Assembly: GCA_947259765.1 (NCBI GenBank)
Contig: CAMYNG010000006.1
Span: forward strand, 1-64,000
Direction: 5' to 3'
From: an uncultured Ectothiorhodospiraceae bacterium
GTDB taxonomy: Bacteria; Pseudomonadota; Gammaproteobacteria; CAMYNG01
DNA: 64,000 nucleotides
The notes under the pieces are model-generated. The model was given only the letters and a program-made list of their open reading frames with translations, had not been told where the DNA came from and did not search any database. The position numbers and the translations under genes were made by a program. The number at the start of each line of letters is the position of its first letter. Position 1 is the stretch's first letter. Shown here piece after piece: positions 35,270 through 45,005 of the stretch.

Positions 35270-37393
35270 ATGGCCCGGACCCGACTCACGTTTGACAAAA
35301 TATGTGCCACGCTGGATCGTTGCCTTGATGTCGAATTTTCGTTTTTAAAAACTGAGCAACCGGCGGCGATTATCGCGGAGCTTGATTCAGATCAGCAGGG
35401 CTATATTCTGGAGTGGGTGCAACGTGTCGCCAGCACCAATATCCAATTGTCATATCAATTCATCACCCAGGCCACGGCCGTACTGGATCGCATGGATCGC
35501 GGCATCATCGAAGCGTGGGCGTTACATGCAATGGATATGTACGATCAATCCGGATTGCATGCCGCACTCAACGTGATCAAAAGCGTTGACAAATTTGTTC
35601 AACTAAGCCATGAACGTACTGCGGGTGCGGTATTTGAAGACAACGTCGGGGTTCTTTCACATTTTGTTCACGGTCTATCTGGCCGCCAACTCAAACTGGC
35701 AGAGGCCGACTGTGTATATACCGATACCGAGACGCTTTTTTTACCTCCGGTGATCGCGCAACTACAAACCACACAGGAAAATTTCCTGCTGTATAAAATA
35801 ATGGTTGCATACCTGTGGGCGCAAACACGCTTTGGAACTTTTCGTGAATCCGTGAGCGAAGCACTGCAGGAAGAATCCGATCCGCAACAGTTTCTGGATC
35901 TTTTTCATGCGCTTGACAGTGTTCGACTTGAGGCGTGTATCGAGCGTGAATTACCGGGACTGCATCGAGAACTTAATCGAATTAAAGCCACGCTTCAGGC
36001 TGACTGCTCTACCGACCCGAGCTGGGCGACTCAGGTTGAAGAACTATGCGCGCCCGATTGTGATGTTGCTACGGTTTTGCGATTGACCCGAACCGCCAAG
36101 GGTAAAGATTCTCCTCCAAGGACCTTGTTCTATCATGGTGTCCTCGATATCGAGGCGGTAGAAACAGTAATGGCTCAGCGGCTGGAGAAGGAAAAGGCGC
36201 AGTTGCGTTCTGTGCTTCGGCAAATTGCCGAGGATATGCAAGACGGTGAAGCGGAAGATTCTACCGAACAAAAGCAGTTTGAAGCCAATAAAAAAGCCGA
36301 CCCATCACAACCGGAAGGTTTTACGATTGAGTTGACTCTACAGGATCAACCAGTACCGATCCCTGAAGTCGTTAATCGCCTGACGACCTCTATCGTACAA
36401 GATCTGGGCGATATTCCCGACGACTACCTGCAAGCCGCGGGCGAGGGTGAATATGATCCGGCCTTGTTCCTTGAGAAAGAGGTCGATCCGGACGACGTAT
36501 GGAAAGGCACGTACCACGAGGAAGGTGCTTTTTTATACAACGAATGGGATTTTCGCCGCCAACACTACCGCAAAAGCTGGTGTGCGGTACGCGAAAAAGA
36601 CATCACTCCCGTGCACGATGATTTTGTGCGCGCTACGCTGGGAAAGTATAGCGGCTTTATTAAACAATTACGCAAGACCTTTGAGGCCATGCGCGATGAA
36701 GATCGATTGCTAAAACGGCAGGTCCACGGCGATGGAATTGATATAGACGCCCTGGTAGAAGCACTGGCCGACGCACGCGACGGCAGCGAAATGTCTGATC
36801 GTTTGTTCACCCGCATGCATCGCACCGAACGCAACATCGCAGTATGTTTCATGGTGGACATGAGCGGTTCAACCAAAGGCTGGATTAACGATGCCGAACG
36901 CGAATCGTTGATACTGCTGGCTGAAACATTGGAGACTCTGGGCGATCGTTACGCGATTTACGGCTTTTCCGGCATGGCGCGCAAGAAGTGTGAAATCTAT
37001 CGTATTAAGGAGTTTGACGAGCAGTACGACAGTGAGGTGCGCGCGCGCATCAGCGGTATTACACCGCAGGACTATACCCGTATGGGATTTGCCATCCGCC
37101 ATTTAACACAGAAACTTCTGGAAACCGAAGCACGCACACGCATCCTGATTACGCTTTCAGACGGCAAGCCGGACGACTACGACAATTATCGCGGTGAATA
37201 CGGTATCGAGGATACGCGCCGTGCCCTGGTTGAGTCCCGGCGTGCCGGCATACACCCGTACTGCATCACGATCGATCGTGAAGCGCGTGACTACTTACCC
37301 CATATGTATGGCGCCGCCGGCTACACGGTTATAGATGCGGTTTACAAGCTACCGCTCAAGGTCTCGGATATCTACCGCCGACTTACAACCTAA
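35270..37393 (+). CDS. CbbO/NorD-like vWA-domain protein
   Basis: 707 residues. The long N-terminal part (about 1-480) is helical and acidic with no known catalytic motif. The C-terminal about 220 residues form a von Willebrand A domain with the MIDAS motif CFMVDMSGSTKG (about 529-540), a downstream Thr in GITPQDYTRMGFAIRHL, and LITLSDGKPDDYDNYRGEYGIEDTRRALVESRRAGIHPYCITID. This is the partner architecture of the CbbQ/NorQ ATPases: the MIDAS site contacts the target enzyme while the ATPase ring pulls. It is intermediate in length between NorD (about 610-640) and CbbO (about 770-800). It forms a two-gene operon with the ATPase. Confidence 0.86.
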   Translation: MARTRLTFDKICATLDRCLDVEFSFLKTEQPAAIIAELDSDQQGYILEWVQRVASTNIQLSYQFITQATAVLDRMDRGIIEAWALHAMDMYDQSGLHAALNVIKSVDKFVQLSHERTAGAVFEDNVGVLSHFVHGLSGRQLKLAEADCVYTDTETLFLPPVIAQLQTTQENFLLYKIMVAYLWAQTRFGTFRESVSEALQEESDPQQFLDLFHALDSVRLEACIERELPGLHRELNRIKATLQADCSTDPSWATQVEELCAPDCDVATVLRLTRTAKGKDSPPRTLFYHGVLDIEAVETVMAQRLEKEKAQLRSVLRQIAEDMQDGEAEDSTEQKQFEANKKADPSQPEGFTIELTLQDQPVPIPEVVNRLTTSIVQDLGDIPDDYLQAAGEGEYDPALFLEKEVDPDDVWKGTYHEEGAFLYNEWDFRRQHYRKSWCAVREKDITPVHDDFVRATLGKYSGFIKQLRKTFEAMRDEDRLLKRQVHGDGIDIDALVEALADARDGSEMSDRLFTRMHRTERNIAVCFMVDMSGSTKGWINDAERESLILLAETLETLGDRYAIYGFSGMARKKCEIYRIKEFDEQYDSEVRARISGITPQDYTRMGFAIRHLTQKLLETEARTRILITLSDGKPDDYDNYRGEYGIEDTRRALVESRRAGIHPYCITIDREARDYLPHMYGAAGYTVIDAVYKLPLKVSDIYRRLTT

Positions 37394-37555
37394 GTATGTG
37401 ATTCGGTTTTAGAATCAGCCCAGCTTTTGGTTCTGCCTTATAGTTTGTATGTTCCCAAACGATCTACTGAGCAATCTACTGTTTGCGACGCTAATTTGGC
37501 ACCAATCACAATCAAAGCATAGCTACACTCGTACATTGTGCGTAAAATCAGGCAC

Positions 37556-39250
37556 ATGCGTGGGGTCAATGATGTAATCCGATTAATGGTGATCAGCCGG
37601 GTGTTACTGCGGCACGGCCTGGATGAACTGGTGCTTAAAACGCACTTGTTTCGCCCGGTACGCTGGGTAAATCGCTTGTTACCCTGGAACTGGGTTCCGC
37701 GAACACAGCGGGCACGCGGCGAACGCATTCGCAACGCGCTTGAGGATCTTGGACCAATTTTCGTCAAGTTGGGACAGATCCTGTCCACCCGTCGCGACTT
37801 GCTTCCGGATGATATTGCCGAGGAGTTGGCCAAGCTACAGGATCAGGTACCGCCGTTTCCCGGCGAACTGGCCATCAAGATAATTGAAGACGCTTACGGC
37901 CACTCACTGTATGACGATTTTGCCGAATTCGATCCGGAACCCTTTGCTTCGGCCTCTATCGCCCAAGTGCACGGCGCACGTCTGCATAACGGGGCCGAAG
38001 TCGTCGTAAAAGTGTTACGTCCGGGTATCGCCAAAGTCATCCAGCGCGATATTGGTTTGATGTACCAAATCGCGCAAAAAATGGAGCGTTATTGGGCAGA
38101 TGGACGCCGGTTACGACCTGTAGAAGTGGTTGCCGAATTTGAAAAAACCATTTTTGATGAGCTGGACCTGCTGCGAGAGGCGGCCAACGCGAGTCAACTA
38201 CGGCGCAACTTTCTCGATTCTCCGTTGCTGTATGTTCCCGAGATCTACTGGGAATGCTCACGCGAAAATGTGCTCGTTATGGAGCGGATTTTTGGCATTC
38301 CCGTGGGCGATACCGAGACCCTGGCCCAGGCCGGTATAGATTTCAAACGACTGGCAGAGAGTGGTGTGGAAATATTCTTCGCCCAGGTATTTCGCGACAG
38401 TTTTTTCCATGCCGATATGCACCCCGGAAATATTTTCGTTGCCGATGACGGCCAGTACATTGCGGTGGATTTTGGCATCATGGGTACGCTTAATCCTTCC
38501 GACCAGCGTTATCTGGCAGAGAACTTCCTTGCCTTTTTTAATCGTGACTATCGCAGGGTTGCGCAGTTGCATCTCGATTCGGGATGGGTGAGCCCTGATA
38601 CGCGAATTGACGAATTCGAGGCCGCAATTCGCACAGTGTGTGAGCCCATTTTTGACAAACCTTTGAAGGAGATCTCCTTCGGTCAGTTTTTACTCAGGCT
38701 GTTCCAAACCGCCCGGCGGTTTAACATGGAAGTGCAGCCGCAACTGGTGCTTCTGCAAAAAACCCTGCTTAACATCGAAGGTCTTGGCCGACAGCTTTAT
38801 CCGGAGCTTGATCTTTGGCAAACGGCCAAACCGTTTTTACAACGCTGGATGACACAACAAGTGGGGCCACAGTCTTTTCTGCGCCACTTACGTGAGCAGG
38901 GACCACGCTGGTTCGAGAATTTACCGCGACTGCCAAACCTCATGCACGACTACCTGCGTAAAGCGCGCGATGGTGAACTCAATGTTCAAATCAGCCCTCA
39001 GCAACTGAATGAGATTAGGCAGCAGATTCGACGTGCGAATCGACGCACGTTCGGCGCGGTGGTCGGCAGCAGCCTGGTTATTTCAGCCGCGCTCGTTTTT
39101 GCGCTCGACGGCTACGGTAAGTCCATGCTGTCAGATATCTGGTTTTTTGAAATACTTGGCCCGCTCGCGAACGCCCCCGTTACCACCTGGATTCTGGGCG
39201 TGGTGGGCGGCATTACATTACTCTCCGTCTGGCCGCGCGACCGCCACTGA
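37556..39250 (+). CDS. ubiB: Ubiquinone biosynthesis regulatory ATPase/kinase-like protein UbiB
   Basis: 564 residues from ATG at 37556; the track start (GTG 37538) adds six residues and has no ribosome-binding site. Known UbiB N-termini begin about 25 residues before GLDEL, which fits the ATG. The atypical kinase motifs are clear: KxGQ loop [23 protein letters not shown], the Ala-rich [14 protein letters not shown] that replaces the P-loop, [23 protein letters not shown] and AVDFGIMG. Two C-terminal membrane helices (about 505-525 and 541-560) anchor it. UbiB hydrolyses ATP and supports ubiquinone synthesis or lipid extraction. It is away from the ubiE-ubiJ operon at 18-20 kb. Confidence 0.93.
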   Translation: MRGVNDVIRLMVISRVLLRHGLDELVLKTHLFRPVRWVNRLLPWNWVPRTQRARGERIRNALEDLGPIFVKLGQILSTRRDLLPDDIAEELAKLQDQVPPFPGELAIKIIEDAYGHSLYDDFAEFDPEPFASASIAQVHGARLHNGAEVVVKVLRPGIAKVIQRDIGLMYQIAQKMERYWADGRRLRPVEVVAEFEKTIFDELDLLREAANASQLRRNFLDSPLLYVPEIYWECSRENVLVMERIFGIPVGDTETLAQAGIDFKRLAESGVEIFFAQVFRDSFFHADMHPGNIFVADDGQYIAVDFGIMGTLNPSDQRYLAENFLAFFNRDYRRVAQLHLDSGWVSPDTRIDEFEAAIRTVCEPIFDKPLKEISFGQFLLRLFQTARRFNMEVQPQLVLLQKTLLNIEGLGRQLYPELDLWQTAKPFLQRWMTQQVGPQSFLRHLREQGPRWFENLPRLPNLMHDYLRKARDGELNVQISPQQLNEIRQQIRRANRRTFGAVVGSSLVISAALVFALDGYGKSMLSDIWFFEILGPLANAPVTTWILGVVGGITLLSVWPRDRH

Positions 39251-39420
39251 CTCCTACGGCATCAACGGCCCATTACCTCGCCATCCTTGCCGGGCAACTT
39301 CCATAAAAAGCCGTAAAAACAGCCTGTTATTTGCAGGAAAAAAGCCTAAAGCGATACCGTACCTGGACGATAAGAATATAAGCAATTACTTATATTAACT
39401 AATCAATCCGGGAGTTTTCT

Positions 39421-39837
39421 ATGTGGGGTCAATTTTCAAGGGCGGGATTCGTGTTGCTGTTAGTGGTGTCTTTTCTGCTGGTATCGCTGGATTCAGTTGC
39501 GGCACAGGCCAAGGTCCAGATCGCGTCAGCGGAAAAGGTGATTCAACTTTCCGACGAAGATGAGGAAATGGTGGTGCTGGATGCACGCGGCGCCAAGGAC
39601 CGTCGCACCGGCCATATCCGCTGGTCACAAGGCATAACGAGCAAACAACTCAACGGTGCATTTCTTGAAAACGTCGTCGCGAGCAAGAATACAGTGGTCG
39701 TGTTCTACGGAGACCGAGACAGTAAACTCGCTGCAACCGGCGCAAAGATTGCCATACAGGCCGGCTACACAGATGTGTATTGGTTAAAAGGCGGCTGGCA
39801 GGAATGGCAATCTAAAGGCCTACGCCTGGATCAATAG
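39421..39837 (+). CDS. Exported rhodanese-fold protein lacking the catalytic cysteine
   Basis: 138 residues. Residues 1-29 form a signal peptide (FVLLLVVSFLLVSLDSVAAQA). The mature part has the rhodanese order: VIQLSDEDEEMVVLDARGAKDRRTGHIRWSQGI, then NTVVVFYGDRDSKLAATGAKIAIQAGYTDVYWLKGGWQEWQSKGL. The active-site loop normally starts with Cys after the fourth strand (V-x-Y-C-x-x-G-x-R); here it reads VVFYGDRDSK and the whole protein has no Cys. It cannot act as a sulfurtransferase and may bind a partner in the periplasm. GGGAG lies 8 nt before the ATG. No clear operon partner. Confidence 0.85.
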   Translation: MWGQFSRAGFVLLLVVSFLLVSLDSVAAQAKVQIASAEKVIQLSDEDEEMVVLDARGAKDRRTGHIRWSQGITSKQLNGAFLENVVASKNTVVVFYGDRDSKLAATGAKIAIQAGYTDVYWLKGGWQEWQSKGLRLDQ

Positions 39838-39915
39838 AAATTCCGGGTAAATGTGCAGTGGCTTGCCCGGGTTTGTTAGCCCAGGCACTTAATGTCGGCG
39901 TTTTCTCAAAGCCAC

Positions 39916-40902
39916 TTAGCCGCCCAAAAATCTTTGGCGCAGCATTACGGTAATAGTCAACAAAACCAGCAGCACAAGCCATATCACCGTATACAACGTC
40001 ACCGACTGGCGGGCCTTTTTTCTCTCCAACCAGGTGCGCGGCTTAACGCCTTTAAAAAGAAATACCAACTTGGCGGCAAGATTGACGCAAACAATATTGA
40101 CGGCCAGAAGCAGCAACGCACCCAGCGCGAAATCGGGCTGGCGCGCTGCCAACATCAGGCCCACCGTTACCGTAGGCGGCAGGATCGCCACCGCAACCAT
40201 CACGCCAACCAACGCACTTGAAATACCGGACGTCAACGACAATACAGCTGCGGCCCCAGAAGCCAACGCTAGAACAATACCCGCAATACCCACATCGGTG
40301 CGCGCAACAATTTCTTCGCTGTTTAAATTAAAATGCCAAACGAGACCCACCAGTGCCGATAATCCAAATGCTATGAACACACCGGTCAGGTTCGTTCTTA
40401 AGGCAGACCAAAACAGCTGTGAATCACCAATTGATGATGCGAATGCCAGCGCAATATTGGGCCCCAGCAAGGGCGCGATCACCATCGCGCCAATCACCAC
40501 GGCGACGCTGTTTTCAATAAGGCCGATCGCCGCTACGATCGTGGACAGGATGACCAGCAAGTAGAAGTTACTATCCCGTCGCGCACCAAAGGCAATATTC
40601 TGATACAGCTCCTCACGGGTGCGAACCACCGAAGCCGCTTTCTCGTTTTCGTCTTCAACCGGCCGGGGTATTGTCGCGTCAACGGGTAGAATCACAATGC
40701 GTGACGTTTCAATTTTACCGAGAGCGGTTTGGATTGAATCAATAACGGCCTGCTGTTTTGCCGGACGCACCAGCAGACGTATGGTGCATCGCCCGTCCTC
40801 GCCTGCCGGCGTCATCCAGTAATCGAGAATTTCATGCTGATCGGCGATACCCTTAACGGTATCGAGGTGCCCATGATCGGTAACTACTTCAATAACTCGC
40901 AT
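39916..40902 (-). CDS. TIGR00341/DUF389 family membrane protein
   Basis: 328 residues. The first about 80 residues are a soluble ferredoxin-like domain (RVIEVVTDHGHLDTVKGIADQHEILDYWMTPAGEDGRCTIRLLVRPAKQQAVIDSIQTAL). The DUF389 membrane domain follows, with YLLVILSTIVAAIGLIENSVAVVIGAMVIAPLLGPNIALAFASSIGD and ISSALVGVMVAVAILPPTVTVGLML, and about seven helices in total. The family occurs widely in bacteria; its role is not known. It is followed by yajL, with 12 nt between them, on the same strand, so the DJ-1 gene is upstream in the transcript. Confidence 0.88.
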   Translation of the reverse strand: MRVIEVVTDHGHLDTVKGIADQHEILDYWMTPAGEDGRCTIRLLVRPAKQQAVIDSIQTALGKIETSRIVILPVDATIPRPVEDENEKAASVVRTREELYQNIAFGARRDSNFYLLVILSTIVAAIGLIENSVAVVIGAMVIAPLLGPNIALAFASSIGDSQLFWSALRTNLTGVFIAFGLSALVGLVWHFNLNSEEIVARTDVGIAGIVLALASGAAAVLSLTSGISSALVGVMVAVAILPPTVTVGLMLAARQPDFALGALLLLAVNIVCVNLAAKLVFLFKGVKPRTWLERKKARQSVTLYTVIWLVLLVLLTITVMLRQRFLGG

Positions 40903-40914
40903 AAAATTTTTGCG

Positions 40915-41472
40915 TCAGGCAGCGGGACGCTGCAGCGGCGCTTCAACTTCATCCCGCTTCTGCTTTCCTAGCAGACTTTCAACAAGCGTTAGCGCAAAGT
41001 CCATCGCGGTGCCCGGTCCACGAGAAGTAATCACAAGATTATCAATCACCACCGGTTCTTCAACATAAGTCAGGCCACTTATTGCTGCTATATCAATAGA
41101 GCCGGGAAAACTTGTTGCGCGGTGATTGTCGAGCAGACCGGCCGCGGCCAAGGCTCTCGGTGCGGCGCATATCGCCGCGACGTAGCGCCGTTCTGTTACG
41201 TTTTTGATAAGCATTTCACGCAATCGTAAATCGTCCCGCAAGTGATCCGCGCCCGGCAGTCCACCGGGCAAAACGATCATGTCAAAGGTATTTTCACGAA
41301 CCGCGTCTAGCTCCGTGTCCGGAATCAGCACGGTACCACGACTGGCTCGCACCGGTTGATCATCGAGTCCCGCCGTTACAACATCAACACCTGCACGGCG
41401 CAGAATATCAATTACGGTGACGGCTTCGAGCTCCTCGCAGCCTTGGGCGAGGGGGATAAGGACGCTTGCCAT
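40915..41472 (-). CDS. yajL: DJ-1/YajL-family protein
   Basis: 185 residues from ATG at 41472; GGAGGG lies 7 nt upstream, so the track start five codons earlier is not needed. The DJ-1/PfpI nucleophile elbow AAICAAPRALAAAGLL carries the reactive Cys (about 104), and the helper Glu is in PLAQGCEELEAVTVIDILRRAGVDV (about 15-16). FDMIVLPGGLPGADHLRDD and ATSFPGSIDIAAI are family motifs. YajL-type proteins guard against oxidative or carbonyl damage; claims of deglycase activity are disputed. The start lies inside the end of the polysaccharide-deacetylase gene, a 61-bp overlap. Confidence 0.9.
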   Translation of the reverse strand: MASVLIPLAQGCEELEAVTVIDILRRAGVDVVTAGLDDQPVRASRGTVLIPDTELDAVRENTFDMIVLPGGLPGADHLRDDLRLREMLIKNVTERRYVAAICAAPRALAAAGLLDNHRATSFPGSIDIAAISGLTYVEEPVVIDNLVITSRGPGTAMDFALTLVESLLGKQKRDEVEAPLQRPAA

Positions 41473-42248
41473 GTTCGGGCCCTCCATTCTCTTAAGTTAA
41501 TTAAGGTAGACACTGTCACCAGGCTTATTCCTTTATAGTCCAGCTCGGCCAGGCGTGCCTCCAGAATTTCCAGCGTTACCGGGTACGGGTGTGCGATGGC
41601 CAGCACAGATCCGTGTGACTCGGTTTTATGCAACATGTTATCAAACTGTGCATTAATCATGTTGGCATCTTCCTCGGGATCCAGAAAAATGTCTCGCCGT
41701 GCTGCAGGGACGCCACGCTGCTTAGCAGTTTCCAAAGCAACACTTTGTGCAGTAGTACGACTATCGACGAAAAACAGTCCGCTATTTTTGTGTAGCGCGT
41801 CCATGAACCATTGCATGGAAACAAGCTGGCGCGTCAACAAGCTTCCCATATGATTATTGACACCGGTGGCGAAGGGGATAGAACGAATATTTTCCTGAAC
41901 AACGGCATGCATCTGCGCCCGTGACATGCCCTGCGTTAAGCCACCGGGGCCTAAGGCCTTACCGTTGTTTGCCTGCATTGGCAGGTGCAACAACACTTCC
42001 TTTTTGAGCTCATGGGCGCGCTTCGCCAGCCGTTCTGCGTAAGGTGTTCGTGGCAGAAACGATAACGATACCGGCCAATTCAATTCGACGGCACGTTGGC
42101 CTTCCGCCCAGCGGTCGCCAACATCATCGATGATGATGCTGACGACAGGGACCTGTGTACGGGGGGTAAAACGCTCTGCGGCGCTCGAACCCGGTACGCC
42201 GCATAAGATTAATACCAAGATAATCCATGTTCTTAACAGAACGGTCAT
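41412..42248 (-). CDS. Divergent polysaccharide deacetylase family protein (YibQ-like)
   Basis: 278 residues with a signal peptide (about 1-23, TWIILVLILCGVPGSSAAE). The NodB-like barrel shows VSIIIDDVGDRWAEGQRAVELNWPVSLSFLPRTPYAERLAKRAHELKKEVLLHLPMQANN (about 34-93), GVNNHMGSLLTRQ and FFVDSRTT. Proteins of this family (YibQ) sit in the envelope; the substrate is not known. The gene belongs to the conserved gpmI-envC-ctpA-yibQ block. Its last about 20 residues (WRARTWQASLSPSPKAARSSKPSP) run through the start of yajL in another frame and look like a non-conserved tail, possibly from loss of an earlier stop. Confidence 0.88.
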   Translation of the reverse strand: MTVLLRTWIILVLILCGVPGSSAAERFTPRTQVPVVSIIIDDVGDRWAEGQRAVELNWPVSLSFLPRTPYAERLAKRAHELKKEVLLHLPMQANNGKALGPGGLTQGMSRAQMHAVVQENIRSIPFATGVNNHMGSLLTRQLVSMQWFMDALHKNSGLFFVDSRTTAQSVALETAKQRGVPAARRDIFLDPEEDANMINAQFDNMLHKTESHGSVLAIAHPYPVTLEILEARLAELDYKGISLVTVSTLINLREWRARTWQASLSPSPKAARSSKPSP

Positions 42249-42263
42249 CCTGGTAATGGAATG

Positions 42264-43610
42264 TTAACGTGCGCTTAGCAAATGCATTCCTTTCAGCACA
42301 TTGATGGCCTCGTATAGGAAGTAGTCAGATGCCGCAAGCGGCTCTTCCTTTTCCTTTGTGGCGCCATCTTTCTTTTTGCCACCGTCCGGCTTCTTGGATT
42401 GGCCCTTACTTCCGGATTTCTTGCCGCCGTTATCAAGGTGCCCGGTCAGATCACTTTCCTTAAGAAGACCCAAACCGTCATCATCGCGTATATCCACTTT
42501 TAGATTGTCGAGTTTGATATCCGGCGTAATGCCTTCCGCCTGAATAGAACGACCGGAAGGGGTGTAATAACGCGCGGTGGTCAATTTAAGCGCGGTATTG
42601 TTGCCCAGGGGCACCACAGTTTGTACAGAGCCTTTACCGAATGTTTGTTTGCCCATAACAATAGCGCGCTTGTGATCCTGCAGAGCACCGGCGACGATTT
42701 CCGACGCCGAGGCGGAACCGCCGTTAACCAGCACGACCATGGGGATTGAATTGATCATATCCGTGGGATTCGCCTGATGCTTGAGTTGATTTTCGTCACT
42801 ACGTCCCTTGACGCTGACGATCATTCCGTTGGTAAGAAAGACGTCGGAGACGGCGACTGCGGCATCCAAAAGTCCACCCGGGTTATTTCGCAGATCCAAT
42901 ACCATGCCGCGAAGACCATCCTTGTTTTCCTTTTTTAGTTTTTTAATGGCGTCTTTCAGTTCACTGCCGGTGCGTTCCTGAAACTGAGTAATGCGAATAT
43001 AACCATATCCGTCTTCAATAGTGCGCGATTTGACACTTTTAACCCGAATGCGATCACGCGTAATGCTGATTTTGAGTGGCTTCTCTGCGCCTTCGCGAAC
43101 TACGGTCAGGGTAATTTCCGATCCAGGCTTGCCGCGCATCATTTTCACTGCGTCGTCCAGAGTCATGCCCTTCACCGGTGTTTCGTCGAGACGAATGATG
43201 AGATCCCCCGCCTTGATCCCGGCCCGGTCTGCCGGCGTGTCATCTATCGGCGACACGACTTTAACAAAGCCGTCTTCCATTCCAACCACGATTCCCAGGC
43301 CACCGAATTCGCCGGTCGTACCCACGCGCAGTTCCTGGAAGGCTTCCTTATCCAAATAACTTGAATGGGGATCGAGTCCGGTCAACATGCCACGAATGGC
43401 GTTTTCCAGGAGCGTGCTGTCTTTGACGTCCTCAACGTAGTTTTCCTTAATTTTGCCGAAAACCTCACTCAGACTGCGAACTTCTTCTAAGGGCAGGGTT
43501 GAAAACCGCGCATTGTTACGGTCTGCAAGCACGCCATGGCCAATCGCAAGGAATAAGCCTAATAGCAGGCCCGTGAAAAGAATTGATACGTTTCGCAAAG
43601 AGGGTTTCAT
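42264..43610 (-). CDS. ctpA: S41-family C-terminal processing peptidase
   Basis: 448 residues. A signal/anchor helix opens the protein (about 8-28, VSILFTGLLLGLFLAIGHGVLA). The PDZ domain spans about 95-175 (GEFGGLGIVVGMEDGFVKVVSPIDDTPADRAGIKAGDLIIRLDETPV). The protease core shows the Ser in VNGGSASASEIVAGALQDHKRA and the catalytic Lys in GKQTFGKGSVQTVVPL. A Lys/Gly-rich stretch (NGGKKSGSKGQSKKPDGGKKKDGATKEKEE) near the C-terminus is low complexity and not part of the fold. CtpA-type proteases trim periplasmic proteins, including cell-wall enzymes, which fits its neighbour envC. Distance to the next gene is 15 nt, so they are co-transcribed. Confidence 0.93.
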   Translation of the reverse strand: MKPSLRNVSILFTGLLLGLFLAIGHGVLADRNNARFSTLPLEEVRSLSEVFGKIKENYVEDVKDSTLLENAIRGMLTGLDPHSSYLDKEAFQELRVGTTGEFGGLGIVVGMEDGFVKVVSPIDDTPADRAGIKAGDLIIRLDETPVKGMTLDDAVKMMRGKPGSEITLTVVREGAEKPLKISITRDRIRVKSVKSRTIEDGYGYIRITQFQERTGSELKDAIKKLKKENKDGLRGMVLDLRNNPGGLLDAAVAVSDVFLTNGMIVSVKGRSDENQLKHQANPTDMINSIPMVVLVNGGSASASEIVAGALQDHKRAIVMGKQTFGKGSVQTVVPLGNNTALKLTTARYYTPSGRSIQAEGITPDIKLDNLKVDIRDDDGLGLLKESDLTGHLDNGGKKSGSKGQSKKPDGGKKKDGATKEKEEPLAASDYFLYEAINVLKGMHLLSAR

Positions 43611-43798
43611 TTCGGTGACAGCTCCAGGGCAAAGCCGGCTCCAGCGGGCTGCCCGATTAATCGTAAGGGATTGATATTAGCGTAATTCGTATGTGGTCAC
43701 ACTATATAATAATAGACGCCGCTGTGCCGATAAGTTCCCGATACCTTTCCGCTTGGCACGTTGTGCGGTCGTTTTTGAGGCCGTTAAGCCGGCCTCCA

Positions 43799-44992
43799 CT
43801 AGCTTTTTCGGCACCATTTCGCAGGATTTGAGGGTTGACCGTTGTGACGGATCTCAAAATACAAGCCGGCTGTATCTCGACCGCCACTTTTACCCACGGC
43901 CGCCAGGACCTCTCCGGCTTCCACCCAATCTCCGGTTTCCTTATACAGGCTTTGATTATGCCCATACAAACTCATAAAACCATCACCGTGATCAACAATA
44001 ATAAGCAGGCCATAGCCACGCAGCCAATCGGCAAATGCCACCCGACCGCGTGACACCGCACGTACGTTGTTGCCTTCTTTGGCATTTATCAGCACGCCGT
44101 TCCAGGTCACTCGGCCTCCGGCCCGCTTTTTTCCGAACAGGCGATTCACACGCCCCTGCGCCGGCCAGGTTAATTTACCCTTCAGGCTTGAAAATGACCT
44201 TTGTTCGCCTGCCTCGGCAGGTATATCCGCGAGCATTTCGCGAATGGCATTCAGAAGTTTTTCCAGCTGCTGCTCATCTTCTACCAGACGGCTCAGCTCT
44301 TCGCCCTTGGCCAGTATTTCGGTCTTGAGCTGTGCCACAAGCAACCTTCGCGCACGCACGGTGTTGTCAAGCGCGGCCTTGTCGCGATGTTTCTGTTTCT
44401 GCAGTTGGCGCAGGGTGGTGGATTCGGTCTCAATATCTTGCTCCACCACGGCCAGTTCCTGGATGGACAGCATCGCCTTGTCGATCCGCGCGCTGCGTGC
44501 CTGATTAAAATAGCGATAGTAGGTGAACACGCGACCGGCGAGCGCCGGACTTTCCTGATTAAGTACCAGCTTAAGATACTCTTGCCGACCGATAACATAG
44601 GCAGCGTGTACCTGTTCAGCAAGCAGCTGGCGTTGCTGTCCGACTTCTCTGTTCAGGCGCGCGCGATCGCGCTGTAAAACTTCAAGCCGACGCTCCTGTT
44701 TGCGCAGCTGGGATTTGAGCCGCCGTAGTTTTTGTACGAGTTTACCGATTCGACTTTCGGTGTTACGTAATTCAGTACTGGCTTTCTCGTGTTCACCCTG
44801 CACTGAAAGCAGGTCGTTGCGGACAGACTCGATACGTTGTTTAAGCTGCTCCAGTTCCGCGGTTTTCGCGCGGCGTTCGCTGTCACTCAGGCCCGCTTGT
44901 ACTCCTGCAACGCAGGCTAGAAAAACGAGTGCTGAAAAAACAACAACGGACAGAGGCTGAATCAAGACGCGCAGGAAAATAGAATTCAGCAT
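43799..44992 (-). CDS. envC: Murein hydrolase activator EnvC
   Basis: 397 residues: signal peptide (about 1-34), a long coiled coil (about 35-270, LEQLKQRIESVRNDLLSVQGEHEKASTELRNTESRIGKLVQKL...), and a C-terminal LytM domain (about 275-397). In the LytM domain the active-site residues of M23 peptidases are missing, as in EnvC itself: SRGRVAFADWLRGYGLLIIVDHGDGFMSLYGHNQSLYKETGDWVEAGEVLAAVG. EnvC does not cut murein; it activates the amidases AmiA/AmiB at the septum, with the coiled coil bound to FtsEX. It is located between gpmI and ctpA, the usual order. Confidence 0.93.
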   Translation of the reverse strand: MLNSIFLRVLIQPLSVVVFSALVFLACVAGVQAGLSDSERRAKTAELEQLKQRIESVRNDLLSVQGEHEKASTELRNTESRIGKLVQKLRRLKSQLRKQERRLEVLQRDRARLNREVGQQRQLLAEQVHAAYVIGRQEYLKLVLNQESPALAGRVFTYYRYFNQARSARIDKAMLSIQELAVVEQDIETESTTLRQLQKQKHRDKAALDNTVRARRLLVAQLKTEILAKGEELSRLVEDEQQLEKLLNAIREMLADIPAEAGEQRSFSSLKGKLTWPAQGRVNRLFGKKRAGGRVTWNGVLINAKEGNNVRAVSRGRVAFADWLRGYGLLIIVDHGDGFMSLYGHNQSLYKETGDWVEAGEVLAAVGKSGGRDTAGLYFEIRHNGQPSNPAKWCRKS

Positions 44993-45005
44993 CCGCAGAC
45001 TGGGT

